From positions 1 to 20,356 of IMG/VR virus record IMGVR_UViG_3300047311_000264: a stretch of DNA of 20,356 nt; one strand, given 5' to 3'. The stretch is from a virus. Of this stretch, positions 12,997-18,421 are shown piece by piece. Below the pieces are notes generated by a model. The model did no database searches and was not told where the DNA came from. It saw nothing but the letters and a program-made list of their open reading frames with translations. How positions within the stretch are numbered: the stretch's first letter is position 1; every line of letters begins with the position of its first letter. The translations under genes were made by a program, and so were the position numbers.

Positions 12997-14526
12997 ATGA
13001 GTACGATTGATGAAGTAGCATTTGATCGCATCTTGAAAGTGCGGGCAAATCTGATCAAGGAACGCCGTTTCTATGGTGTCCTTGTGTCGCATGTTGAGCC
13101 GGTCCCGTCGCGGAAGTTTCCCACGATGGCGACCAACAGCAAGCAACACTTTTTCAATCCTGATTTCATTGCGACGTTGTCCTATGATGAACTGTACGGC
13201 GTTCAGGCTCACGAAACTGAGCACGACGCCCGACATCATGGTACGCGTCGCAATGGTCGCGATCCAATCAAATGGAACGAAGCGTGCGACTACGCGATCA
13301 ATATCGACCTGATCGATGAAGGTTTCACGCTCCCGAAAGGGGCGCTGATCGATCCGCGATTTCGCGGGTTGAGCGCAGAGGACATTTACCGGATACGCGA
13401 GCTTGAAGCCGAGCAAAAGCGGCGGCAACAAGAACAGGAAAAAGAAAAAGAACAGGAACAGCCCGACGATGGCGACGATGACGGCGAACAAGGTGGCAGC
13501 GATGCCCCCGATGACGCCGACAGCGATCCCGGCGACGATGACGGCGAACAAGGCAGCGGTGACGCTCCCGATGACGCTGACACCGACGAGGACCAAGGCG
13601 ACGGCGACGATAGCAGTGATGCTGGCGAAGACGGCGACCAAGGCGAGGGCGATCAAGGCGAGGGCGACGAACCCGGCGACGAACCAAGCAACGGCAGCAG
13701 CGACGCTGACGATGGCGAGGGCGATGCCACAGACACCGGCAACGGTGACGCGGGCGAACCGGGCGACGCAGACAGTGACGAACAAGGCAACGAGGGTCAA
13801 AGCTCTTCCGGCGATCCCGGACAGTGCGGCGAAGTCCTTGATAGCTCTGAAGACGCCACTGAACTCGCCGACAAGGATATCGAGTGGGAAAAGAACGTGC
13901 GGCAAGCGGCGTCGATGGCGAAAGCCATCGGGCAATTGCCCGGCCACGTCTCACGCGATATCGAACGAGCAAACAACCCGCCGCGTGATTGGCGGGATGA
14001 ACTCCGCGAATTCTGCGAACAAGGTGCATTGCGTGTTGAAACTTGGAACCGCCCCAATCGGCGGCACCAAGCACGCGGACTGATAATGCCCTCGACGCAG
14101 AAGGACGGCGTCAGCAAAGCGGTTTTCTTGATCGACACTTCCGGCTCGATGGATGACATCGCGCTGGCAGCGATCAGTCAGGAGACGCAAGCCTTGCTTG
14201 ATGACGGGATCATCGACGAAGTCGTTGCCGTGTACGGCGACACGCAAGTCACGCGTGTTGACGAGTATCGCACGGGCGATGATGTCGAATTCGATCCGCG
14301 CGGCGGCGGCGGCACCAATCTCAAGCCGCTGTTTGCTCACGTCGCACAAAATGTTGACGATGCGACTTTGATTGTCTGTTTCACCGATTTGGACATCGGT
14401 GATCCCGGACCCGAGCCGCATTGCCCTGTCTTGTTCGCTGTCACGGGACATCCCGTGCGCGTGCGAGCACATCTCGAAAGCACTCCTTGGAATGCTCGCG
14501 GGATTGACGTAGGCGAACGCCATTGA
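12997..14526 (+). CDS. VWA-domain protein with HExxH metallopeptidase-like N-terminus (DUF2201-like)
   Basis: A 509-residue protein from the ATG at 12997 after CGGAGCAATCTACT. The N-terminal domain has 'YGVQAHETEHDARHHGTR', a zinc motif HETEH (His72, Glu73, His76), then 'WNEACDYAIN' with a possible third ligand, as in VWA-like predicted metallopeptidases. Residues about 155-290 are a Gly/Asp/Glu/Gln repeat linker, comparable to the acidic linker of CobT. The C-terminal VWA domain has a MIDAS 'DTSGSM' (Asp380 to Met385), a later 'GGGGTNLKPL' threonine loop and 'VCFTDLDIGD'. With the MoxR-like ATPase two genes upstream it resembles CobS/CobT and MoxR/VWA machines that insert metals or remodel proteins. 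Substrate unknown. The GAACAAGGC-rich linker shows internal DNA duplications. Confidence 0.87.
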   Translation: MSTIDEVAFDRILKVRANLIKERRFYGVLVSHVEPVPSRKFPTMATNSKQHFFNPDFIATLSYDELYGVQAHETEHDARHHGTRRNGRDPIKWNEACDYAINIDLIDEGFTLPKGALIDPRFRGLSAEDIYRIRELEAEQKRRQQEQEKEKEQEQPDDGDDDGEQGGSDAPDDADSDPGDDDGEQGSGDAPDDADTDEDQGDGDDSSDAGEDGDQGEGDQGEGDEPGDEPSNGSSDADDGEGDATDTGNGDAGEPGDADSDEQGNEGQSSSGDPGQCGEVLDSSEDATELADKDIEWEKNVRQAASMAKAIGQLPGHVSRDIERANNPPRDWRDELREFCEQGALRVETWNRPNRRHQARGLIMPSTQKDGVSKAVFLIDTSGSMDDIALAAISQETQALLDDGIIDEVVAVYGDTQVTRVDEYRTGDDVEFDPRGGGGTNLKPLFAHVAQNVDDATLIVCFTDLDIGDPGPEPHCPVLFAVTGHPVRVRAHLESTPWNARGIDVGERH

Positions 14527-14530
14527 TTGG

Positions 14531-14578
14531 TGACCACTGAAGGGCGGCGCGAGAAATCGCGCCGTCTCACAGTGTTCA
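14531..14578 (+). repeat. Intercistronic stem-loop, type II, copy 3
   Basis: TGA-C-CACTG/CAGTG-T-TCA outer stem, internal loop AAGG/CTCA, apical stem GCGGCGCGA/TCGCGCCGT with a GAAA tetraloop. A second hairpin ACCGC...GCGGT and CGGAGC follow, but no ATG occurs at the expected distance. Confidence 0.87.
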
Positions 14579-14790
14579 TTCCTTGGACACTCACCGCCCG
14601 AAAAGCGGTGGATCGATAAACGGAGCGGCGCAAGAAATTGGCCCAAAAGGACCGCTGATCAAGCAAATATCGGGCAGTTACCCGACGGGTGGGGATAAGC
14701 GAATGCGTAGTGTGGCAGGTTGGCAAACCTAACGACCACTATTGCGGCACCGGATGCAATCGATCAATCCAAATCAACGGAGCAACTACC
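14579..14790 (+). other. Gene-poor gap with an orphan ribosome-binding site and possible small RNA or micro-ORF
   Basis: The stem-loop and CGGAGC (14621-14626) appear, but no ATG follows within 15 nt. A frame is open from ATT 14637 to a TAA at 14730-14732 (31 codons, ending RSVAGWQT) and contains an ATG (14703) preceded by GGGGA, giving a 9-residue peptide MRSVAGWQT. Small hairpins occur (CGGG...CCCG near 14673; AGGTT-GGCA-AACCT at 14717-14730). The next gene has its own CGGAGCAA. This may be a decayed gene, a leader peptide or a small RNA. Confidence 0.4.
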
Positions 14791-14994
14791 ATGACTGAGC
14801 TAAAGACTATCACGGTCAAATTCACACTGGAGAAGGAAACTCCGGGCGCGGTCCGCTTCAAGGAAGTGGACGAAAGCGGCGAAGTGATCGAGCAAGCGTT
14901 CTGCAAAATCGGAACCTTGTACGTTCGCAAGACCACTTTCGAGCGCGGCAAGTACCCGAAGTCCTTGACCGTGCGGATAGACTTCGATGCGTGA
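14791..14994 (+). CDS. Small conserved-type protein, unknown function
   Basis: A 67-residue protein starting MTELKTITVKFTLEKETPGA and ending 'GTLYVRKTTFERGKYPKSLT' plus 'VRIDFDA'. The pattern 'VKF..EKET...VRF.E......IGTLYVRK......P..L.V.I' is one I have seen in many short phage and bacterial hypothetical proteins. It is a compact beta-strand fold with no known activity. ATG after CGGAGCAACTACC. The frame extends upstream to 14689, but the ribosome-binding site fixes the start at 14791. Its stop overlaps the next start (ATGCGTGA), so the pair forms one cassette. Confidence 0.78.
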   Translation: MTELKTITVKFTLEKETPGAVRFKEVDESGEVIEQAFCKIGTLYVRKTTFERGKYPKSLTVRIDFDA

Positions 14995-15175
14995 AGAATA
15001 TCAAAGCAATCCGATCATACGGACGCGCTACGGAGCGCGTTTGTTTGTTCAGCGGTTCAATATCGCAGAAAGCGCCAATGAACTGCACCCCTGCTATCAG
15101 GGACATCAGCGATGTTCGCCCGACCTTCATGGCCCTTGCTATGACGAGACGATGACGAACTTCCCTGACGAGTAG
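14987..15175 (+). CDS. Small Cys/His-containing protein, unknown function
   Basis: A 62-residue protein starting MREEYQSNPIIRTRYGARLF. Its ATG overlaps the previous stop by 8 nt. Near the C-terminus 'HPCYQGHQRCSPDLHGPCYDE' places three cysteines and three histidines in 20 residues, which could bind zinc, although spacing matches no finger I know. The TAG stop lies one base before the next type I stem-loop, just as for neighbouring genes, which supports coding. Family unknown. Confidence 0.6.
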   Translation: MREEYQSNPIIRTRYGARLFVQRFNIAESANELHPCYQGHQRCSPDLHGPCYDETMTNFPDE

Positions 15176-15176
15176 A

Positions 15177-15221
15177 CGTTTCGCCTCTGCGCACCAAGCA
15201 ATTGGTGCGCAGCACGAAGCG
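15177..15221 (+). repeat. Intercistronic stem-loop, type I, copy 5
   Basis: Outer stem CGTTTCG/CGAAGCG, internal loop CCT/CA, apical stem CTGCGCACCAA/TTGGTGCGCAG (11 bp), GCAA tetraloop. It is followed by a small CCAA-TCC-TTGG hairpin and CTTCAGAACGGAGCAA; that tail is nearly identical to the one after 15784. Confidence 0.9.
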
Positions 15222-15258
15222 CCAATCCTTGGTGACTTCAGAACGGAGCAACTAAACT

Positions 15259-15741
15259 ATGGGAATATTCAAAATAGGCGATATCGTCCGCGTCAAGCAA
15301 GCGGGCGGCGCTACTGGTCTTACAGATTACATGATCACTCAAATAGAGGCGAATGGTCATAACTGCCGGATCAGGGAAACAGGCGTTGCGCCAAACGGGA
15401 AACTGTATGGCGAGCAAAACTTCGACACGTCCTTGCTTGTTCATGCCGTGGTGACGGATCATCTGTTGCCGCGTCCCGACATGACCGCGCCGCTGACCGA
15501 AGCCTTGATTACCCTCAAGGAGAAGTTCGGCGGTGGATCGAAGCGGCGCTCCACGGTCAAGGACATGGGCGATCTGCACCGCATGAGCGGTGACTACAAT
15601 CGCGAAACAAGGATGCTGATCAAACGAATGGATCAGTACATCGCCAAGAACTACGGGCAGCGCTGCGCCGACACTGAACTGGAATGCGCGGTCTGTAAGG
15701 CGTGGCGATTGCGCGACGCATTCGAGAACTACATACGCTGA
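15259..15741 (+). CDS. Hypothetical protein with SH3/KOW-like N-terminus
   Basis: A 160-residue protein starting MGIFKIGDIVRVKQAGGATG. The first 55 residues ('FKIGDIVRVKQAG', 'YMITQIEANGHNCRIRETG') resemble a small SH3/KOW-like barrel. The C-terminal half is helical and basic ('LKEKFGGGSKRRSTVKDMGD', 'RETRMLIKRMDQYIAKNYG') and ends with two cysteines in 'ELECAVCKAW'. Nucleic-acid binding is plausible from the barrel and basic helices but not shown. ATG after CGGAGCAACTAAACT. It stands alone in its cassette between two type I stem-loops. Family unknown. Confidence 0.7.
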   Translation: MGIFKIGDIVRVKQAGGATGLTDYMITQIEANGHNCRIRETGVAPNGKLYGEQNFDTSLLVHAVVTDHLLPRPDMTAPLTEALITLKEKFGGGSKRRSTVKDMGDLHRMSGDYNRETRMLIKRMDQYIAKNYGQRCADTELECAVCKAWRLRDAFENYIR

Positions 15742-15784
15742 CGTTTCGACGCCGCGCATCTAACAAGGTGCGCGGAACGAAGCG
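15742..15784 (+). repeat. Intercistronic stem-loop, type I, copy 6
   Basis: Starts at the base after the stop codon. Outer stem CGTTTCG/CGAAGCG, internal loop ACG/AA, apical stem CCGCGCATC/GGTGCGCGG, loop TAACAA. The internal-loop change from C-C-T or A-C-A to ACG comes together with CA changing to AA on the other strand. Confidence 0.9.
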
Positions 15785-15817
15785 CCAATCCTTGGTGTCT
15801 TCAGAACGGAGCTTACT

Positions 15818-16054
15818 ATGATGTATAAAAACAGAACTCAAGTCGGCACCTTACGGGTCCTTGCTGATTGCCCGAATGGTGCCACGCAGGATGCGTTGAT
15901 CAACAACGCAGGCTGCGATCTCGGCACGCTAAAGTCCTTGGTCAAACTAGGACGCGTGCGCCGACGAAGATCGACGCTCGCGAACCCGCCAGGACTTGTC
16001 GTGGTCCGCTACTCAATCACGGATCAAGGTAGGGCGTTCCTGACATACATCTGA
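15818..16054 (+). CDS. Small winged-helix-like protein, possible DNA binder
   Basis: A 78-residue basic protein starting MMYKNRTQVGTLRVLADCPN. The layout 'LRVLADCPNGATQDALINNA', 'GTLKSLVKLGRVRRRR' and 'VVVRYSITDQGRAFLTYI' is typical of a compact winged helix: helix, recognition helix, then the beta wing ending in 'Y.IT..GR..L'. A small transcription regulator is likely. ATG after CGGAGCTTACT; the ATG two codons on is also possible. It is alone in its cassette. Confidence 0.72.
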   Translation: MMYKNRTQVGTLRVLADCPNGATQDALINNAGCDLGTLKSLVKLGRVRRRRSTLANPPGLVVVRYSITDQGRAFLTYI

Positions 16055-16098
16055 CGTTTCGACGCCGCGCATCGCTCCTTGGTGCGCGGAACGAAGCG
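16055..16098 (+). repeat. Intercistronic stem-loop, type I, copy 7
   Basis: Outer stem CGTTTCG/CGAAGCG, internal loop ACG/AA, apical stem CCGCGCATC/GGTGCGCGG, loop GCTCCTT. It starts at the base after the stop. A second small hairpin CGCC-ATCC-GGCG and CGGAGCAA follow. Confidence 0.9.
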
Positions 16099-16133
16099 CC
16101 ATCCGGCGACTTCACGACGGAGCAAAACTTACC

Positions 16134-16313
16134 ATGACTGATGAAACTAAAATGGTTGCGGCGCACAAGGCTGGTCGCGCTTTCGTAATGGCGCGAGCAC
16201 ATAGCATCGAGGGCGCGGAATTCGTCGCGCGCATGTCCTATGAAACGCAGGACGAGCAAGACGCCTTTGTCGCTGGTTATCTCGGTGAACTAAAGCGGGA
16301 GGCGACACGATGA
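16134..16313 (+). CDS. Very small protein (59 aa), unknown function
   Basis: Reading from the ATG after CGGAGCAAAACTTACC gives 59 residues: MTDETKMVAAHKAGRAFVMA, then 'RAHSIEGAEFVARMSYETQD' and 'EQDAFVAGYLGELKREATR', ending TGA. It is short enough to be missed by a 60-residue cut-off. The stem-loop and start sequence before it, and the ATGA overlap with the next gene, argue that it is real. It is helical with no motif. A 'D.FVAGY..EL' ending recurs in small phage proteins; function unknown. Confidence 0.72.
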   Translation: MTDETKMVAAHKAGRAFVMARAHSIEGAEFVARMSYETQDEQDAFVAGYLGELKREATR

Positions 16314-16564
16314 CCCGCGAGCAAGCAATCGACTACATCTCGTTCTGCGTTGACGATGCGCTGGCGGTTCGATCAATCGATGACATGCCTGCGAACGCGC
16401 GCCTTGTTGGTTGGCAATGCGGCTTCGAACCCTTGTTCGTCGCCGTTTGGTCCTATCTCGGCGTTCGCCTTGATGACGACGAGGCGGCGGATATCGCCAG
16501 TGACCTATTAGACGAGCGCAAATGGTTCACTGATGGGCCGACGCCGCCCGACTACATCATCTAA
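16310..16564 (+). CDS. Small acidic protein, unknown function
   Basis: An 84-residue protein starting MTREQAIDYISFCVDDALAV. The ATG overlaps the preceding stop as ATGA and is preceded by GGAGG, so it is coupled to the 59-aa gene. It is acidic and helical, with a hydrophobic middle 'CGFEPLFVAVWSYLGV' and 'DDDEAADIASDLLDERKWF'. I see no signal peptide and no known family. Confidence 0.68.
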   Translation: MTREQAIDYISFCVDDALAVRSIDDMPANARLVGWQCGFEPLFVAVWSYLGVRLDDDEAADIASDLLDERKWFTDGPTPPDYII

Positions 16565-16567
16565 CGA

Positions 16568-16609
16568 CGTTTCGACGGCGCGCATCTTCTTGGTGCGCGC
16601 AACGAAGCG
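16568..16609 (+). repeat. Intercistronic stem-loop, type I, copy 8
   Basis: Outer stem CGTTTCG/CGAAGCG, internal loop ACG/AA, apical stem GCGCGCATC/GGTGCGCGC, loop TTCTT. The first apical pair is G-C here and C-G in copies 6 and 7, a compensatory swap. Followed by AAGGAGCA. Confidence 0.9.
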
Positions 16610-16642
16610 CCACTCTCGGTGACTTCAAGCAAGGAGCACTCT

Positions 16643-17122
16643 ATGAGCAAACTACCGCGACATTGGACGCCGCTTGTGAAGCTACGTCCTGACCAGATGT
16701 TTCGCCGCAAGGAAATAGTCGAGGAAGGGGCGAGGCACTACGGCGTCAGCGAAGAGGAAATGATCAAGCAACTCGACGCCGCAGACGCAATGGTCGAATG
16801 CTACATCAATGAACTGTATCAAGTACAGGTCGGAAAATGTGGTCCTGATAATTCCATGCTGCATCTCTGCATCCGCAGACGTGATGGCGGGATGTTCAAG
16901 GATTGGCGTCACTTCCAGCAAATCAAGAACGAACTAGCTGGACCAGAGCGCGAGGCGTTTGAGTTATACCCAGCGGAAAGTCGCTTGGTCGATACATCAA
17001 ACAAATGGCATCTGTGGGTCCTGCCCGAGGGCGTTCGTATGCAAGGAATTGGTTGGCAGGAACGCGATGTGCAGTACAACGAAAATCGCGACGTTCCCGG
17101 ACTACGTCAACGTCCGCTCTGA
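16643..17122 (+). CDS. DUF7694-like phage protein
   Basis: A 159-residue protein starting MSKLPRHWTPLVKLRPDQMF. The central block 'LCIRRRDGGMFKDWRHFQQI' then 'KNELAGPEREAFELYPAESR' and 'LVDTSNKWHLWVLP' is a motif I recognise from many alphaproteobacterial phage hypothetical proteins: 'RR.DG....DWR..Q.IKNE..GPE.EA.ELYPAESRLVDT.N..HLW', probably the DUF7694 family. The ending 'GWQERDVQYNENRDVPGLRQ' also fits. No function is established. The family often appears in early or middle regions beside replication and regulatory genes. ATG after AAGGAGCACTCT, one of two cassettes here with A instead of C before GGAGC. Confidence 0.75.
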   Translation: MSKLPRHWTPLVKLRPDQMFRRKEIVEEGARHYGVSEEEMIKQLDAADAMVECYINELYQVQVGKCGPDNSMLHLCIRRRDGGMFKDWRHFQQIKNELAGPEREAFELYPAESRLVDTSNKWHLWVLPEGVRMQGIGWQERDVQYNENRDVPGLRQRPL

Positions 17123-17133
17123 GAAAGTAACGA

Positions 17134-17176
17134 CGTTTCGACACTGCGCACCTTGCTTGGTGCGCAGCACGAAGCG
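17134..17176 (+). repeat. Intercistronic stem-loop, type I, copy 9
   Basis: Outer stem CGTTTCG/CGAAGCG, internal loop ACA/CA, apical stem CTGCGCACC/GGTGCGCAG, loop TTGCTT. A GCGCC-TTAC-GGTGT hairpin and then CGCATCC-TT-GGATGCG (17192-17207) with TTTCTTC follow, the latter terminator-like, before CGGAGCAA. Confidence 0.9.
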
Positions 17177-17229
17177 CCTTACGGTGTCTTCCGCATCCTT
17201 GGATGCGTTTCTTCAACGGAGCAACTGCT

Positions 17230-17409
17230 ATGAAGTACAGCAACGATCTCATTCGCAGCATCCTTGAACGACGTTCGCGACTTGAACGCCGCATCAAGGA
17301 ATTGGGCGGTGTCATTCCGCAACGCTGGCCTTGGGACGATGACGGGACGCTGCGCAATTTGCAGCTACTCGAAATCGCCGAGGACCTTGAAAGAGGTATC
17401 AAGCAATGA
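17230..17409 (+). CDS. Small helical protein (59 aa), unknown function
   Basis: A 59-residue protein starting MKYSNDLIRSILERRSRLER. Two charged helices ('IRSILERRSRLERRIKELGG' and 'LRNLQLLEIAEDLERGIKQ') flank a Pro/Trp turn 'VIPQRWPWDDDG'. It looks like a helical hairpin. ATG after CGGAGCAACTGCT. It overlaps the next gene as ATGAG. Family unknown. Confidence 0.68.
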   Translation: MKYSNDLIRSILERRSRLERRIKELGGVIPQRWPWDDDGTLRNLQLLEIAEDLERGIKQ

Positions 17410-17891
17410 GTGATATACGACAACACTATGAAGCGTGCCGCAAGCATTTCGGTCCCAATCCTGTGATCGATTTCTTGTTGGCGCACGCCCGCAGCTACTC
17501 TGTCGCGCCCCACTCGTACAGTGGGCGGCGCGGAGTAATCAAGCAATGCTACATGAATGCGACGCGGCTTGTGATCCAATGTCCTTGGTTGACGTATGTC
17601 GAGGGCAAGGTCACGTGCTACGGCGTGCCCATCGATCATGCTTGGTGCATTGATCGCGAAGGTATCGTGATTGATCCCACGGCTCGCAAGGCCGAGGACG
17701 GCTTTGCAAGGATTGGCGAGTATTTCGGCGTGCCATTCCTACGTGAATACGTGCGACGCGCCACGCTTCTGAATGATTGCTACGGACTTCTTGATTGGTA
17801 TCACGCCAGAAAGACCATGCCGAAACTATACGAGCTAGGCCTGGAGGCTGGTCAACAATGGTTGCTTGATCAGCCAGAGCGCAAGGAGTGA
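17406..17891 (+). CDS. Possible papain-fold (Cys-His-Asp) protein, unknown role
   Basis: A 161-residue protein starting MSDIRQHYEACRKHFGPNPV. The core 'GVIKQCYMNATRLVIQCPWL' then 'TYVEGKVTCYGVPIDHAWCI' and 'IVIDPTARK' has a cysteine at a helix start (Cys48), a histidine heading a strand (His78) and an aspartate after the next strand (Asp90). That is the order of transglutaminase- or papain-fold enzymes. The 'Q.CY.NA......Y.EG......P..HAW..D..G.V.DPT' pattern recurs in phage and bacterial hypothetical proteins. It could be a peptidase, deamidase or inactive relative. Coupled to the genes on both sides. Confidence 0.72.
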   Translation: MSDIRQHYEACRKHFGPNPVIDFLLAHARSYSVAPHSYSGRRGVIKQCYMNATRLVIQCPWLTYVEGKVTCYGVPIDHAWCIDREGIVIDPTARKAEDGFARIGEYFGVPFLREYVRRATLLNDCYGLLDWYHARKTMPKLYELGLEAGQQWLLDQPERKE

Positions 17892-17897
17892 GTGAGC

Positions 17898-18140
17898 ATG
17901 AAAACCTTGATCGTTCTACTCTGCGTCGCCGCAACATCAGCGGCGGCGCAGCAAACAACGGTGTACGGACCAGACGGGCGCGCAATCGCACGCTCGACTA
18001 CCGACACCCAAGGAACCACCACGATCTATGACGCGAGCGGCAACGTAGTCGGTCGCGCCTCTACTCAAGGAAACACCACGACACTCTATGGTGCTGACGG
18101 TCGCAAGACCGGCAGCGTCCAGACACCAGCAAGGAAATAA
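17898..18140 (+). CDS. Small exported repeat protein, Rhizobiales type
   Basis: An 80-residue protein starting MKTLIVLLCVAATSAAAQQT. Residues 1-18 are a clear signal peptide with a likely cut after 'SAAA'. The mature part is three imperfect YD-like repeats: 'TTVYGPDGRAIARSTTDTQG', 'TTTIYDASGNVVGRASTQGN' and 'TTTLYGADGRKTGSVQTPAR'. I have seen short periplasmic proteins of this build mainly in Bradyrhizobium and relatives, which is host evidence. A phage copy could alter the host envelope or have been taken up with a regulatory cassette. I prefer the ATG at 17898, 9 nt after GGAG, over the GTG at 17892, which is too close to it. Confidence 0.78.
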   Translation: MKTLIVLLCVAATSAAAQQTTVYGPDGRAIARSTTDTQGTTTIYDASGNVVGRASTQGNTTTLYGADGRKTGSVQTPARK

Positions 18141-18143
18141 CGA

Positions 18144-18186
18144 CGTTTCGCCTCTGCGCAGCATTCGTGCTGCGCAGCACGAAGCG
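18144..18186 (+). repeat. Intercistronic stem-loop, type I, copy 10
   Basis: Outer stem CGTTTCG/CGAAGCG, internal loop CCT/CA, apical stem CTGCGCAGCA/TGCTGCGCAG, TTCG tetraloop. Three bases after the stop. Followed by AAGGAGCAA. Last copy in the operon. Confidence 0.9.
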
Positions 18187-18217
18187 CCATATCGGCCTTC
18201 AAGCAAGGAGCAATGCT

Positions 18218-18421
18218 ATGAATGAATTCAAAGTCGGGCAACGTGTATGGCACATCAAGACGCGTGAGACTGCATCCGTGGTCGAGCGCGCTCAAGGATG
18301 TCCGCCCGATGCGACGACCGTCCTCTACGATACCGACGACACGACATGGAATGCGCCAACAAGCAAATTACTCCCTGTCGTTGACGCGAACAACGAACCA
18401 ATCTTCAAGGAGGACACATGA
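18218..18421 (+). CDS. Small protein with KOW/SH3-like pattern, unknown function
   Basis: A 67-residue protein starting MNEFKVGQRVWHIKTRETAS. 'FKVGQRVWHIKTRETASVVE' followed by 'TTVLYDTDDTTWNAPTSKLL' reads as a small barrel that may bind nucleic acid or protein. ATG after GGAGCAATGCT. Its stop overlaps the next start, making a three-gene cassette with the HTH and ASCH genes. Family not identified. Confidence 0.7.
   Translation: MNEFKVGQRVWHIKTRETASVVERAQGCPPDATTVLYDTDDTTWNAPTSKLLPVVDANNEPIFKEDT

Noticed and set aside
12976-14074. Long leftward open frames opposite the VWA gene (323 and 249 residues)
   Set aside because: They are the antisense of the repetitive acidic linker, give biased Val/Ala/Ile or Arg/Cys-rich sequence and have no start signals.
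14640-14790. tRNA-like folding
   Set aside because: Small hairpins are present, but no cloverleaf, T-loop consensus or anticodon arm could be assembled.
17192-17213. CGCATCC-TT-GGATGCG with TTTCTTC as a terminator
   Set aside because: Two-base loop and interrupted T-run make it weak; I mention it only within the type I copy 9 entry rather than as a separate terminator.
9689-18186. CRISPR array
   Set aside because: The repeated hairpins are separated by genes of varied length, their stems are not identical, and no cas gene is present.
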